Shown here piece after piece: positions 1 to 13,065 of a DNA stretch of 64,000 nt. The translations under genes were made by a program, and so were the position numbers. The notes beneath the pieces were generated by a model that had not been told where the DNA came from, did no database searches, and saw only the letters and a list, made by a program, of their open reading frames with translations. This DNA is from Neoceratodus forsteri (Eukaryota > Chordata > Ceratodontiformes > Ceratodontidae): contig CM028129.1 in assembly GCA_016271365.2 (NCBI GenBank), positions 1,003,855,501 to 1,003,919,500 on the forward strand, given 5' to 3'. Numbering within the stretch: the first letter of the stretch is position 1; each line of letters starts with the position of its first letter.

Positions 1-345
1 TGGGTCAGAGATTTTCTGCAGGAAAGAACCCAGTGGACAGAATTATCAGGAAACAAGTCAGAGCCAGATTTCTTATGTAGAGGTGTCCCCCAGTTCAGCT
101 AAGTGAGGCCTTTATTATTCTTTTTGATGATAAAGGATCTGAAAACCATAAGTGAATGTATCAGATATGTGGGTGGTACAACAGTTGTTGATATTTTTGA
201 ATGTGAAGATTGTAAAATTCAACAGGATTTTAAAAAGATGGAAAAATGGTTCACAACTAAATGCATAGAAATAAATCATGAGAAAACAAATGAAATTTGG
301 TTTGGAAAGAAAAAAAAACAGGTGGGTGCACCTTTATTGTTTGGG
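1..345 (+). pseudogene. LINE reverse-transcriptase fragment (L2/Jockey type)
   Basis: The first bases read WVRDFLQERTQ, then a RT motif-B-like GVPQ, then after a frame break LLFFLMIKDL, the usual stretch after motif B. YVGGTTVVD stands where YADD is expected, so both catalytic aspartates of motif C are lost, and INHEKTNEIWFG matches motif D. This order is that of Jockey-superfamily (L2/CR1/Rex-like) LINE RT. The open frame at 103-360 begins with GTG, not ATG, and is only a piece of the domain. The element starts before the window and fades into unrecognised sequence after about 345. It is a dead retrotransposon copy; the exact family is not determined. Confidence 0.65.
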
Positions 346-360
346 AGGGTTAGAAACTGA

Positions 361-1605
361 GGTTGTAAATCAATTAGAATTATCCTAGGTTGGGAGGTGG
401 GTTATGAGGAGGCACCAAGGGCTTGTAAAACTGAATCTCTAAATGAAAGGAGGGAAAAAATAGGAGAAAACTTGTTTTTGCAGATATGTAATGGAAATTG
501 TAAGTTGCATAAATTTCTACCCCGTTCCCCCGATTGAGAAATAGAGTTAGAGTTTAAGAAATCCAGTGAAATGGAATATGCCTAGAGTAATGACAAAAGC
601 ATATGGGGAATCCTTTTTATTAAGTACAGTGGTCTAATACCACCCTTTTCTCTCCCTTTTTACTTTTACGATTCTTTGCTTTGTTAAGTACAGATGATAC
701 TGGTGTAAAAAAGAGCTTGTACAGAAAATGTAATTTTTTTCCTGTGGAAAATGTTATTCAACACCCTTGAAAGTATTTGTTTATGGATTTGTGTGTGTGT
801 GTGTCTGGTTTACATAGCCTTTTAAACCTTTGTGTTAGATTAGAGTAGTAGTGCTCTGTATTAGATGTTGTATAACAGACCTGGTGAATGACATGGAATG
901 TCATTTTTTGTATATAACTTCAACCCACCTTTTTGGTCTGGTTTACAATTATGTTTTAAATAAAATAAACTATACTACCTAAGCTAAACTAAACTTTTCA
1001 TACACTGTATCTCAATACCTGTAGCACAGTTGCACTCTCCAGGAAAAAATTGTATTATTTGACTGGAGACTGGCATGCAGCTCACCCTCAGCCATCTAAA
1101 TACATGGCAGTTAGATTTGTCTCTTATAATGAATCAGTAAGGTCTGCTACGTTATTATATAGGAATCTTTACTGCAACCATTTGTGTATGTTTTAAAGTC
1201 TGTAGTTTATTTAATTTTTATTAACCAGGTGAGGTGCACTTGACAAACCTTTGTCTATTTTTAGGCACGACCCAGGAGAATTACGACCAAAAAGAAAACA
1301 GATTGGTGAGAATGACAGATAAATTAAAATCATGACAAATTTAAGGGTGCAAAATGGCAACATAGGAGCCAATGTTTCCTTTCCAGGGTGGGGAGGGACT
1401 GAACTGAAGATCAGGGGCTGCCACATGGTCTGGTGTTTAACAAGCTGTGTGGTGCATTTTAGGGCTTATATTGAGGGTAAAACCTAGTTGGTAAGCAAGT
1501 CATGAAGTGTCTACTTGGGGACCCCCTTAGGTTCATCCACCCACCACTCTTGACCTCAGGAAAAAATATATCTGGCCTCTGCTGCCGTATCTGTGATGAC
1601 TGACT
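361..1605. other. Unassigned non-coding sequence
   Basis: No coding signature or recognisable repeat is visible apart from a short GT run near 790-804. The sequence is AT-rich, with scattered stops in all frames. Confidence 0.5.

Positions 1606-1608
<3 letters not shown>

Positions 1609-1637
<29 letters not shown>
1609..1637. repeat. (CA)n microsatellite
   Basis: An uninterrupted CA dinucleotide run of about 14 units, a likely length-variable marker. Confidence 0.95.
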
Positions 1638-1639
<2 letters not shown>

Positions 1640-2190
1640 AAAATGACTATAGAAACTCTTCTATATCAGTTTTTTTATGGCATCATTCATAACGAATTGT
1701 ATCCCGAAGCCAGGGCTTAAAGTATGCTGGGTCTCAGTTCTGGCAAAAGATTCTAAGTGTTTTTAGAGGGGTCTCACAGAATCTCCAGACTAGGCTCTAA
1801 CTCATTGTTTGTTCTCCCTTAACATGACTTCAAGAGGGCAGTTTGCAGAGGTACTGCAACTGTAAGGCTACTGACAGTTTCCTTTTTTTACTGTATGTTC
1901 CTTTCTGTATTCATATGTTTGTTCCTTTGTCCTACAGTGTCTTTATGCATGAGGTTTATGCTTTTAATGAAAAATGGATTAAGGGTACATTTGCAAATTC
2001 TGCACTATGAAACAAAGAAGGGAGTTCTACAACATATGTTCATCCATGTTCCCATAATTGTGATCCCCCCCCAACCCCAAAGACCTGGCAGTGTTCTTTG
2101 CACACGTTTAGCCCTGCCTAAAGCACTTTGCAATCCTGCAGAGGGAGGGAAAATAATACTTTGCCATTAGGCACAGGCAGGGAGATTTAA
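1640..2190. other. Unassigned sequence with short open frame
   Basis: A 91-codon plus-strand frame (1895-2170) has no domain I recognise and an unremarkable composition; I treat it as chance. A C-run lies near 2065. Confidence 0.45.
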
Positions 2191-2199
2191 ACTGCACAG

Positions 2200-2310
2200 T
2201 CTAGTGACAGATTAGAAAGGGATTAGAGAGAGCGGTGGAGCTAGGGAGGTTAAGTGACTCTAGAGTCATAGTAAGTAAGTGGCAGTTGTTTGCTGTGGTG
2301 TTCAATCTCT
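2200..2310 (-). mobile_element. Degenerate CORE-SINE/MIR-like fragment
   Basis: GGTTAAGTGACT followed by AGTAAGTGGCAG is the reverse complement of the conserved core of CORE-SINEs, whose sense strand has a CTGCCACTTACT and AGTCACTTAACC pattern. The tRNA-derived head is not clear. Short and old. Confidence 0.45.
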
Positions 2311-2319
2311 AGGGCCTCT

Positions 2320-3245
2320 CTAGACTTCATGTTCATTCATGCTACAGTTTTGTCTCCCAACTGAGCCTAAAACTACCTGTCTCTGGCTGTAAGTTAAAAA
2401 AAAAAAGAAAATCTGTCCCCAAATACACACCTGCCCATCTGAATGATGAGCTTTCTGGAAGGAACGTGGTTCAGGAACTAAAACTGAGAGGCAACCTGAC
2501 TGGTCCGTATTAGAGGTGAATTGGTCCCACTGGATGAGTTACCTGACAGCTGTATGGTACTCAGAGGAGGAGTAAGTGAGAGCTAGTTTGGAAAAGTTGC
2601 CAGCACAACTTCAAACAGTTAGAGGGAGGACTCCGAGGAGAGCCAGGTGAGCGTGTGACTGTTAAAAACTAGAGTGAGGTTGGAAATATGTGGGGCAGGG
2701 TTTATGGAAGGGCTTCTTTTCTGATTCGATGCCCTTTGGTAAACCCAACCGTATGTCCCTCTGATCATATTTCAGGCCCACCTATCATTTCATAATGATC
2801 AAGCATCAGGATAGTGCACCTCTGACTCATCTCTCTAACTGTCTTATTCCAGTGCCATAAGGCTACGCTGATCACCCATGTTATGTGGTCTCTGAGTAAG
2901 TAGATATAGGAAGGTAGAGGTTTTTTGGGGGTAAGCAGAACCCTGCTTCAACTGTCCAGTGGGTGGGGGGAATCTCCCTTAGTCCTCCCACTATTGACGT
3001 CTGTGGTTGACAAAACTTTTTTACAACCTGTCACTATATTCCTACCAATCAGTAACTATAAGAGACAGGTGAAACTCAAAGTTTATTTGTGTGGTCCATA
3101 GTGGTTGAATGTTGCGATTACATAATACCACCTTTCCCGGGCTACTGTCACTGTGCTACAGGTATCGAGATGCAGAGTATATAAAAGCCCTCTCGCTGCT
3201 CTGCAATGTAAATTATCATTTTGTCTGTACACAGTAAACAATTAA
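2320..3245. other. Unassigned non-coding sequence
   Basis: I see no gene, tandem repeat or inverted repeat here that I can support. Confidence 0.5.
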
Positions 3246-3377
3246 AGCAGGAGTAAAACATTGAAACATAGAACACAGAAACATAGACTTTGATGGCAGA
3301 TAAGGACCGCTAGGCCCATCTAGTCTGCCCATTTCCCTACCTACAGGATAGGCCGCAGATTCTAGTTAACCAACAGC

Positions 3378-6239
3378 CTATTTCTTCCTACCCCCCACAA
3401 GAATTGCCTTATGTCTGTCCCATGCATTCTTGAATTCTCCCACAGTTTTAGACCCCACAACCTCCTCAGGAAGGCTGTTCCATGCATCCACTACCCTCTC
3501 TGTGATATAATACTTCCTCACATTGCCCCTGAACCGCCCACCTTCTATCTTTAAAATTGTGTCCCCTTGTTCTTGCAAGTCTCTTTTTCTGAAAGATGCT
3601 ACCCTCTTGGACTTTGTTGATTCCACTGAGGTACTTAAAAGTTTCTATCATGTCCCCCCTCTCTCTTCTTTCCTCAAGGGTATACATATTAAGCTCCTTT
3701 AGTCTCTCCTCATACGGCTTCTTTTGCAGACCCTGCACCATTTTAGTTGCCCTCCTCTGGACTACCTCTATCCTGTCTATGTCCTTGCGGAGTTGGGGTC
3801 TCCAGAACTGGACACAGTACTCCAGATGGGGTCTCACCAACTGTCTGTACAGAGGGATAACAACTTCCTGTTTTCTGCTGCTGATGCCTCTCCCTATACA
3901 TCCCAGTATACCCCAGCCCTCCTACTGCCTTCTCCACATTGCTTGCTAACTTTAAGGTCATCTGATATGATTACCCCTAGGTCCCTTTCCTTTTTGTTGT
4001 TGTTACTACCTCCCACCCATTATGTATTCTTCCCTGGGTTCTTGTTTCCCAGGTACATTATTTTGCACTTCTTTACATTGAATCCTAGCTGCCATACTTC
4101 TGACCATTCCTCCAACCTTGCCAAGTCCCTTTTCATCCTTTCCACGCCTCCTTGTGTATCAACCCTGTCGCAGATCTTTGTGTCATCTGCAAAAAGGCAT
4201 ACTTTTCCTTCCAGTCCCTCTGCAATGTCACTGATGAAGACATTAAAAAGGACTAGACCCAATACTGAACCCTGCGGTACCCCACTAGTAACCCCTCTTT
4301 CTTCAGAGTGGACTCCATTTACAATTACCTTCTGTGTCCTGTTGTGCAGCCAATGTTTTACCCAGGCTACCACCCTGGGACCCACTCCCAGGCTGGTTAA
4401 TTTGACTATTAATCTTTTATGTGGGACTGTGTCAAATGCCTTGCTAAAGTCTAGGTAGGCCATGTCCACAGCCCCTCCCTGGTCTACTACTTTGGTCACC
4501 CAGTCAAAGAAATCTATTAGATTCATCTGACATGACCTTCCCGCTGTGAACCCATGCTGCCTTGGGTCCTGTGCTCCACTGGCCTCTAGGTACTCAACTA
4601 TTCTTTCCTTCAGAAGTGACTCCATCACATCCCCTACCACAGAGGTCAGACTGACAGGTCTGTAGTTTCCTGCCTCTGTCTTGGTCCCACTTTTGTGAAG
4701 GGGAATCACATCCACCTTCCTCCAGTCATCGGGTACCATCCCATCCTCCCATGATTTATTAAAAAGAGCAGCCAGTGATTTCACTAGTTCCTCCCTTAAT
4801 TCTTTCAGAATTCTGGGGTGAATTCCATCAGGACCCATTGCTTTGTCCACCTTCAGTTTTAGGAGTTCTTGCAGAACCCTTTCTTCTGTGAAAGGACTGG
4901 ATTCGAGCCCTATCAAGAGTGCTTCTGTTAATTGGATTAGGCACTTCCCCCTCCTCTTTTGTGAATACTGAGCAGAAATATTCATTCAGTATCCCTGCTT
5001 TTTCACTGTCCCCCTCTGCCCAACCACCGTTCATTCTATTCAGCCTCACTATCCCTCCCTTTGTCTTTCTACGCTCACTGATGTACCTATAAAAGGTTTT
5101 ATCCCCCTTCTTAACTGAGTTGGCTATCTTTTCCTCAGTTTGGGCCTTTGCTATTCTGACTTCCCTCCCTGCTTCCTTCTGCCTTAACTGGTACAGCTCT
5201 CTGTCCTGCTCCTTCTGTGTTTCCTTATACTTCCGGAATGCTATCTTTTTCTTCCTGACTTTCACAGCCACCTCTTTTGAGAACCACAGTGGCTTTTTCT
5301 TTCGTTTTGATTTGTTTATTTGCTTCACACAAAGGCTTGTTGCCTCTGTGATGGCAGTTTTGATGATTCCCCATTGTTGCTTCACACCTCCTTCTAGCCT
5401 GTTTGCTAGTGCTTTTCTGAGGCACTCTCCTGTCTTGACAAAGTCAGCCCTCCTAAAGTCCAGTACCCTCACTTTTATATGGCTTGACTCTGTAGCTGAG
5501 TTTAACGTGAACCACACTGTTTGATGGTCACTTCTCCCCAGATGGCAACCCACTTCTAGATCTGAGATCCTCTCACTGCCCCCGTTTGAGAGTATGAGGT
5601 CTAAGATTGCTCCCTCATGAGTGGGTTCCAAAACTAGCTGTCTAATGCCTGCTACCTGTAGGGCATCAAGAATGGCCCTGCTCTTGGATGTGGCTGCAGC
5701 AAATGTGCTCCAGTTAACATCTGGCATATTCAGGTCTCCCATCAACAGTATCTCCCCCTTTCTCTGCCATTCTAAGAATGCCTTCTATCATATCCTTGTC
5801 CATTCCCTCCCCCTGACATGGGGGTCTGTACACAACCCCTGTGCGGATTGTGGTGCCCTTTCCAGTCTCCAAGGTGACCCACAATGCCTCCTCTTCTCGC
5901 TGTTTACTCTTTTGTTCAGTTGCTTTTATCCTTTCCTTTACATAGAGAGCTACTCCTCCCTCTCTTCTCCCCTGCCTGTCTCTCCTGTAGGTTACGTACC
6001 CTGGTATGTTAACATCCCCAGTCATGGTTCTCTGTGTACCATGTTTCTGTAACTGCTACGATAGCCAGGCATCCCTCTTCCATCAAGGCCACCAGCTCAG
6101 GGAGCTTGTTGCCCAGACTACGGGCATTGGTACTCATTACCTTCCATTTCCTGATGGCCTTTCTCCATTTTTCCCCATCCCTGTCCTTCTTGCCTTTGTC
6201 ACTTTCTCCATTTACCCCTGCCCTTCTCCCTATTGACAC
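3378..6239 (-). pseudogene. CR1 ORF2 endonuclease/reverse transcriptase, frameshifted
   Basis: The AP-type endonuclease is first: STNARSLGNKLPEL and TETW (6239-6009), GVVYRPP in the next frame (6025-5714), then GDLNMPDVNW and the catalytic SDH (5745 onward). After a basic linker the RT follows in the 4985-4020 frame: DGIHPRILKEL, NYRPVSLTSVV, QHGFTAGRSC, motif A YLDFSKAFDTV, motif B GVPQGSVLG, motif C FADD, and motif D LGFNVKKCKI. The C-terminal part continues in two more frames: LVRPHLEYCVQFWRPQLRKD, then ERVVDAWNSLPEEVV. The family makes the nick and copies its own RNA at the target site. All active-site residues seen are kept, but the frame switches at least five times, so no full protein can be made. 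Confidence 0.92.
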
Positions 6240-6327
6240 CTCTATGTTGGTCTTTGCCGCACTTACTACTGTGATTATTTGGGGGGGCTAGGATTTCCCT
6301 GCTCCTTTCCAGTGCCTCCCCCCTTGG

Positions 6328-6603
6328 CTAGTTTAAAAGCTTGCCAATGAAGCATTTAAACCTATCACCTAGGATTCTGGTTCCCCTCCCGGACAGATGC
6401 AGCCCATCATGCCAGTATAGGCTTGCATCACTCCAGGTGGACCCCCAGTCCCCAGTGAAGCCAAATTCCTGAGCTCCACTCCAGTTTTTGAACCACTGAT
6501 TGAATCCCATGGTGCGGAACACCCTAGCATCTCCTATGCCATAGATGGGCAGCACCTCCAAGAAGGTAACCGTGCGTGCTACTTGACTAAGGCCCCTCCC
6601 CAT
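6328..6603 (-). pseudogene. CR1 ORF1 C-terminal esterase-like remnant
   Basis: Ninety-one codons ending just upstream of ORF2. TFLEVLPIYGIGDARVF and the DGLHLSGRGTRILGDRF block match the last part of the SGNH esterase-like domain known in CR1 ORF1 proteins, where the H of DGLHLS is the presumed catalytic histidine. The same region of copy C (DRLHMSEEG near 22250) aligns with it. The GDS serine block and the zinc finger lie upstream and are lost by truncation. Confidence 0.75.
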
Positions 6604-6610
6604 TTTTTTA

Positions 6611-7725
6611 GAATATTTATTCTAGTATTGACTACTGTTTTTCACCTGCCTTTCATGATGCCCTTTTCCCACCTTGAGTCTGCTTTAACATATTTTTTTT
6701 ACAAATGAAAGAATAAAGCTATTTTTCAATATAGCTATCTGATACCAAGAGCAAATAAACATCAGAAACACAATCTGAAGCTAATGTTTTATGACACCAT
6801 ATACTACAGTTGTCTAATTTTAAAAATATTAGTTATCCAGCTTTTGTTGACATTAGCCAACTCTTCTTTTTTGTGTAGTTTCGTTACATGTGAAAAATGA
6901 AAAATGTATAACAGCAGTCAAAATGTAGAAAACCACAATAAAGATTAAATTAATAGGTACTCTTGGAATATGTAATGAAAAATAGAGAACGTATTTATTT
7001 ATAAAAGCCTTTCCCTAACCATCACTTCTTGTGACGCTCTATAGCATAATTCGGTTTTAGATGACGATATGATTTTATGTTATTATTTGGCACCCTGAGT
7101 ACTTGGAAAGGTGTGTAACCTGCAGTAGATAGAGATGGATTACTGACCAGGTTCTTTAGGGTTAGAGAGTGCTGAGTCATGACCTTGCTATGTAATCTGG
7201 TCCTACCCATAAAAGGGGGATATGAGAGAGAGACTTAGAGACAGCAGGAGAGAGATCGAAAGTATAAGGAGAATGGCCATCAGGGATGTCTTCCCAGTAG
7301 GGTAGGCACTGGGTCAGGGACTTGCAAGAAGGAGAAAATGAAGGAAGAGGAGACTGGAACCAAAGTAATTCTCTGCAAAGGAAATATTTGAGGGCCATGG
7401 AGCCTGTGCTGGGCTCCCACAGGAACACATTCAATGTGCATGTATGGATGGGGTCAAGAAAGTGAAAGTGCCTCTATAAGGATTGACTCTGGAAGCTGGA
7501 GGTGAGTGAGGGTGGAAAGGCCTTTGCGGTCTAACCTTATAGTGCAAGTTGTTCCTAGGGGTTCTGTTCTATTATTAGGATAGTTTAGTCATAAAGCTTG
7601 TATCATCCCATGCACAGTGTGATGGGTGTGTAGAGGTTCAGTTTAGTCTAGCTTGTGCCTGGGCATTCCTGAGCATGGAGGAGGGAAGGGGTCTATCAGA
7701 GAGAGGTGGATGGGAGATTTCAAGT
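6611..7725. other. Unassigned AT-rich sequence
   Basis: No repeat or gene can be supported. An 85-codon minus-strand frame (7177-7434) has no recognisable domain. Confidence 0.45.
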
Positions 7726-7730
7726 TTATT

Positions 7731-7832
7731 TACAGTTCAACCCCGTTTATTGGAACCACTTGGGAGACATCAAATTAGTTCAGACAATCGAGAGTTCGGA
7801 TGATTGGAGTTCCACTCTTTTTAAACCGTAGC
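7731..7832 (+). mobile_element. Possible pogo/Tigger-like DNA transposon terminus
   Basis: TACAGTTCAACCCCGTTTAT, followed by repeated TTCGGAT, GATTGG and CAATCGAGAGTT words, resembles the ends of Tigger/pogo (Tc1-mariner) elements, which begin CAGT-A/C-AACC-CCGTTTATCCG and contain diverged ATCGGA words. Only one end is visible. No matching terminal repeat or transposase was found nearby, so this rests on pattern recall. Confidence 0.4.
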
Positions 7833-7873
7833 AAGCTAGTCTACCCTTTCTAAAGTTGCCCTCCACTTTGAGA

Positions 7874-7972
7874 GGGCTAGCCCATGGTTCAGTGTGGGAA
7901 ATAGCTCCTCCCATAACCTCTACTTAATCCCTCCACTAACACACCTCCCTTGCTTAGGAAATGTTTTTTGTT
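7874..7972 (+). repeat. Split direct repeat A1
   Basis: About 99 bp matching 13201-13299 at roughly 85-90 percent by eye. Shared words include AATAGCTCCTCC and ACCTCTACTTAATCCCTCCA, then CCCTTGCTTAGG and TGTTTTTTGT. Similarity stops on both sides, which defines the left end of the element. Confidence 0.85.
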
Positions 7973-9343
7973 TTTCCCTGGGCTTCCTGCGTGACTCGTG
8001 TGGCTGTGCTGCCTTTGCTCCTGCTGCACTTTTGTTTTTTCATTTCTCTGCTTTCTGTGCCCCCCACTCCCTCCTGTTGTTTGCTTCATTGTGTCCTACA
8101 TTTGTCTCCCCTGCCATCTCCTTTCTGGCTGGTTTTTCCTCCCTTGGCGGCCTTTCTCGCTCCCTGCTCCCTGCCTCTGCTCGTCTCCCTCCTTCCATTC
8201 CTGGGTTCTTTCCCCTTCTCCTGTCTACTTTTTGGGCTTCTCGCCCACATTCTGTCCCTTCTCCCACCAATGCCTGTGAGCTTCCCCAGCTACTCACCAT
8301 TTTAGTGCTTCCTCTTTCTCCTCTCCATCGCATGCCCACTTCCTGGCATCCCATTCTCCTCCTCAACTCCCCAGCTGCTGCATGCCGCCTACAGCTACAG
8401 TCTTCCAATCCATTTCATGCTACACATCTACCCGTACAAGAACTCCTGCCACTACTAGAATCCCAATTTATGTACATGGCAGTGAATGCATTTCATTTCT
8501 ACCTCACCTGGCTGCATAAGGAAACAACACAAGCTGCACACATGCAGCATTGCAGCTCTCCTGTGGGATTTCCAGACGCCTTTCTCTGGGGTGCTCTCTC
8601 TTTCGGTAAGTACCTTGTTTCCACTGCCTCTCACTCTTTTCACTTGTTTGCTGCATTTTCCCTCCTTCAGTTTACCATTTAAACACTGTTGCCTTTACAT
8701 TACTCTCAATTCTTTAAGGAATGCCATTTTACCATAGTGGACTACAATTTTCAGGCTTAGTGGACAATGAGACATTAGCACAGTCCTCCTCTTGGTGCAA
8801 CTTATAATGAAATAAATCTCTATTTTATCTAACAGATTATGACTTCTGCATTGCTCTGCAGATCATGTAGGAGGCTCAGTGTGAACATCACAATGAAATT
8901 GTTGGCTTGCCTGGTCCCATTCACGGATTCCCTGACTCCCCGCTCCTAATCAGTGGACTCTGCACTAGTGCCCAGCACCTGCCTACCTACCCTAACCTTT
9001 GCCCTTCTACCTATTACATGAGCCTTGTAATGATTCCCATGTCTGTGACAGTGTTTTCTGGCTCTGACAATCTCTTACCATGTTTCCAAATGTTCATCTA
9101 CTGAAATTTACTGTGACCTGTTTCTAGCACCTTTGTCTCAGTTCTTCCCCTGCTCTGCACCCATACTACCCACTAAACTTTCTGATGTTTCTTCCTGCCT
9201 GCTCTGTATTCACTACTCAGCATGTTCATATGGCCCCTGAAGGCTTATTGCATATTACATGGCACTTTTCTACTGTGACCCCCTTACTGTAGCAGCGGTG
9301 CTTTGAGTGGATATGTCAACATTTCCCCACAGTACCCGAGAGT

Positions 9344-9365
9344 TGTGTGTGTGTGTGTGTGTGTG
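9344..9365. repeat. (GT)n microsatellite
   Basis: A run of eleven TG units inside the pyrimidine-rich interior. Confidence 0.9.
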
Positions 9366-12300
9366 GAGGTGCATTTTGTTTTCCTGCCATGGCTACCGGG
9401 CTAGCAGCATCGGGTTGGTGCCTCTGCTCTGCAGCTCTGCTTGTGTGTGGTACTTATGGCGGGGTGGTTATAGGGAGTGAGGTGCCCTTGTTCTTCTGCT
9501 CCTAATCCTGTTAGCCTCCTCACTCCTATTGCCTCTGTCCTCTTTCATCAGTGTCCGCTTCCATCTCTCACTGGGTTCCTGCTTCTGTTTTCAGTGGGGT
9601 CTCCTTCCCTTGCACTATTGCTGCTTCCACAGACACATCCACTCTATAGCACTGTCTGTTTCTGTGCCTCCCAATCCTATGCTCTGTTATTGTATCTTAC
9701 CCATGTTTCATTCATCATACCTTTCTCATCTCGGTTCCCTAATATACTCTCTTTCTACAGCAGCGTCTGAGCTTCAGCCTGCCCATACCAGCAGTACTGC
9801 AGACTCTGTCCCTAACTTGTGCCTTCTGAGGTGCCGAGTGAAGGTAGGCTTCCCCTGTCTACTGGGGATAGGATTCTGTTACAGTCATTACCTCCTACCA
9901 CTTTACCAACCTGATATCCTCTGTCCCTAACTCTGCTGGTCAGCATTGAGTGAAGGTTAGCTCGCCCCCGACTACCAAGGATTGGACCACTGCTCCCAAT
10001 CAGGACAATGACTTTGCCCAATTTACCTTCTCCATCCTACCAGGTCTGCAGCCTCGAGTCACAGTCCCACCACGCTGCCTTACGTAACTGGGAACCTGCA
10101 TCTGCTTTCGACCATTTCCACCTTCTGCACCCAAACCTATTATGGGTTGCCGCTTCCCTTCGGGAACAGGACCATCACACTCAAATTGCCTTCCACCTTT
10201 GACTCTACCTGTCTACATAGACGGCATGTCATCTTATCGACATCGGGGGAGTGGTTTCCCATCTCTGGATCCACTGGTCTTTTGTGTCATCTGTCTTGCC
10301 CAGTTGCTGCTTCCCATCTGAAACGAACCTCCGTTATTAGTTGCCTCCATCCTCCTACCTTTGCTGAGTGGTATAAAAGGCTAGTTCTCTCTCCTCATTT
10401 ATCAAGCCTGGAAGTTCATTTCTGCAATCAACCATTTCGATCTTGCTTGCTCTTCACCGGACTGTCATCTGCTGCTCCCTTCTGTACTTGAGCATGTCCC
10501 AAATGTGCCTCCACCCTCAACAATTATCTGGAGCATCATGACTGCTCATCTCACCTCACCTACTTTGGTTAGGAGCCTGTGTCTGTACCTGCAGGTCCCT
10601 CCTTATGCATTTTCCTTATCCTACCCAATTACCACTTCCCACCAATCTCAGGACCCCTCTACAATGGCTAACTTTCATCCTTCCTCACCACTCGCCATTC
10701 TGCTCTTCCATGGACCATCATACTTGGCCCCTTGGCCTCCTTTCTCTCACAATTTGGATCTTGCCAGCTGGTTCAGTATCTATCTTAATCCAGTGCATCG
10801 GCAGGTCAGCCCTTCCAGTTGCTGTATGAGGTTTTCTTCTCCTTCAGATGTGGAAACTCCATCCATCTTTGCTGCAGCAGCTTCCGTCCTTTCACTCGTC
10901 GTTTGAAGCCTTTGTCAGATACAGAACTTGTGCACTTTAACTCAATTGCTCTTAGTATTTGGCTTCCCTCCTTGGCCTTCCATGGATCATCATCTAGTGA
11001 CTGCTACAACTTTCCTGCATACTACTGCTGCTTGCTATGGAGCTGACCTGATTCTGTTCCTTCCTACACAGAATGTCATCTAGCTTCACTCATCTCGGCA
11101 CCTTCCTGGATCTGACCTCCCATCCATCAGGATTCACTCTGGACTTTCCTTCCATCCTCTGATAGTGGCCTTACCATCTCTGCCTTGCTGGCATGGGCTT
11201 CATCCTGTCTGCTGTGGCTCTATTGGGCATGCTACCATATTCCCTGGCCAGTATTCCTACTTGCACACCTACTACCTTAATTTATCCATTGCATACTCCT
11301 ACACTGGCCATTCTTACAGCTCCCGCCCACTACTTGATGGATCACTGTTCATTCACTTGAGGAAACTTCTTTTAGCATGCATTCCTTGGGGAACATGCCT
11401 CAGAACCTTGTACGTTAATTTAAAGTTGTCCATACTGCTCCATCAGCTCCCCTCAATCATTCTGGACACTCATTTGACTGGACACTAGAAACATTTCTAG
11501 CTCCCTTCATTGGATCCTCCCTATGAACCTTGCCCATTCAGGCTCTGTGGACTTTCCTGTCTACCATACCTCTCCAGCTATTATCTTGTATGGAAAATAT
11601 ATAACTTCTTCTGTTATGCTCCAAATTACTATCCAACATCTCTCCTCTGGATCCCGGGACTTGCAAGATACCTCACAGCACCTCAGACATTACCTAGTTT
11701 CATTCCACAGCTTTCCACCATCACTGAAACTGATGCCCACGTTATTTGCCTCTTATTTCCTCCCCAGACTTTGCTTATTGTAAGACCTTCCAGCTGCCTT
11801 CTAGGATATTCATTGTTGGATCTCCACCGCCTAGCTGCTTACTAATGCCATGCCATCCAAACCATCATTTTTGGCTCCTGGACATCACTATTCCTCATAC
11901 AATCATCCGTACTTTTTCATCTGATACCTTCAGTCAAGTCAACTGCCCTTTCAGTGGACCCTCCAGCGTCTCCTTCATGAATTATCCACATTAATCTCAT
12001 TAATAAAGACTATCACCAGGAACAGACTCTTTTCAATGTCCATCTGGAAATCTGCTGCCTTTAAAGCAAACTCACTAATCCAGTCTTGCCTCCTAACCAG
12101 TCTTAATCAGCCATAGCATTACAGTCCTCTGGCATTCCATACTACTTGACCTCACTTCCAAATCAGCCTACAAACTCTTCCATATATCCACCTCCAAGCA
12201 TCCCTCAAGTATTTCGGCAGCGGATTACCCATAAACCTAACCAAATATGAGCCTGCAGTGCATCTCATGGACAATAATACCACATAAATACCTGTATTTA

Positions 12301-13065
12301 CTTCAGTCAGTGTACCAGCGGGGCATATACAACTACAGTTAGGACATCATGCCCAACTAAGCCATTCAATTCCTTATCCTGAACTGCCAATCATTCACTA
12401 TATAAATTCGGTTACCATCTGGACTGCATCTGCAAATCTCCCTCTATTTGCCTACTAATCACTCATGGCAGTACTCCTATTAGGCACCCAAAGACTCTCC
12501 TCTACTCAGTTTCTACTATGGATACTTACTTAGCCACTCATTGCTCACTACTAAATTCCTTGTCTCCAGACTTTACCTCGACAGTCAAACCTTACACTAG
12601 TCAGATCATTTACCATGGCTTCACAAATCATTGCATTCCCACCATTCACTGTCTCATACCATATCAATCAAATCATGCTCTCCTTGCTGTTATGCTCATG
12701 CAATCCCTTTGGACAAGCATACTTCATCACTTCGGAATTCTGGACTTCATTCGCCGTTCTTCAACTGGATCCACTTCACACATAGGATTCTACGGCTCCT
12801 TCAGAAATGACCTGCTCTTCAACCTCAGGAATATCATTCGACCTACATCGTCACTGGATCAAGGATGGACTGTCATCTCTCCAAGCAACTCACCTTCCCA
12901 AAGTTAGCTATAGTTACTAGAATCTAGGTCCTTCTTCTTTTAGTATGCCCACAGGACGGGCAGACCACTGGCCATGGGTCCTCAGAGGTTCTTCCACCTT
13001 GGGGTTTTTTCTCTCCTGAGTGCCAGCGGGTCATACTGTCAGTGAGTTGGAGGGGGTATCTTTTT

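Larger units (their letters stand above)
3250..6610 (-). mobile_element. CR1 LINE, copy A (5'-truncated)
   Basis: A minus-strand CR1 non-LTR retrotransposon. In sense order it has the end of ORF1 (esterase-like, 6603-6328), a short gap, ORF2 endonuclease, linker, reverse transcriptase and C-terminal domain (6239-3378), and a short 3' UTR. The 3' UTR ends in the 8-bp-like repeats TATGTTTC and TGTGTTC near 3265-3290; CR1 elements characteristically end in short imperfect octamer repeats rather than poly(A). The 5' part of ORF1 and the 5' UTR are missing, as is common after incomplete reverse transcription. At least five frame changes in ORF2 make it inactive. Confidence 0.93.

Noticed and set aside
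3724..4458. 244-codon plus-strand open frame
   Set aside because: It lies antisense to the CR1 copy A RT domain and has no motif of its own; a shadow frame.
7894..8682. 262-codon plus-strand open frame in the Ngaro-like interior
   Set aside because: Starts at GTG inside repeat A1, is dominated by Leu/Pro/Ser/Phe from the C/T bias, and shows no domain. Overlapping frames on the same strand are equally open.
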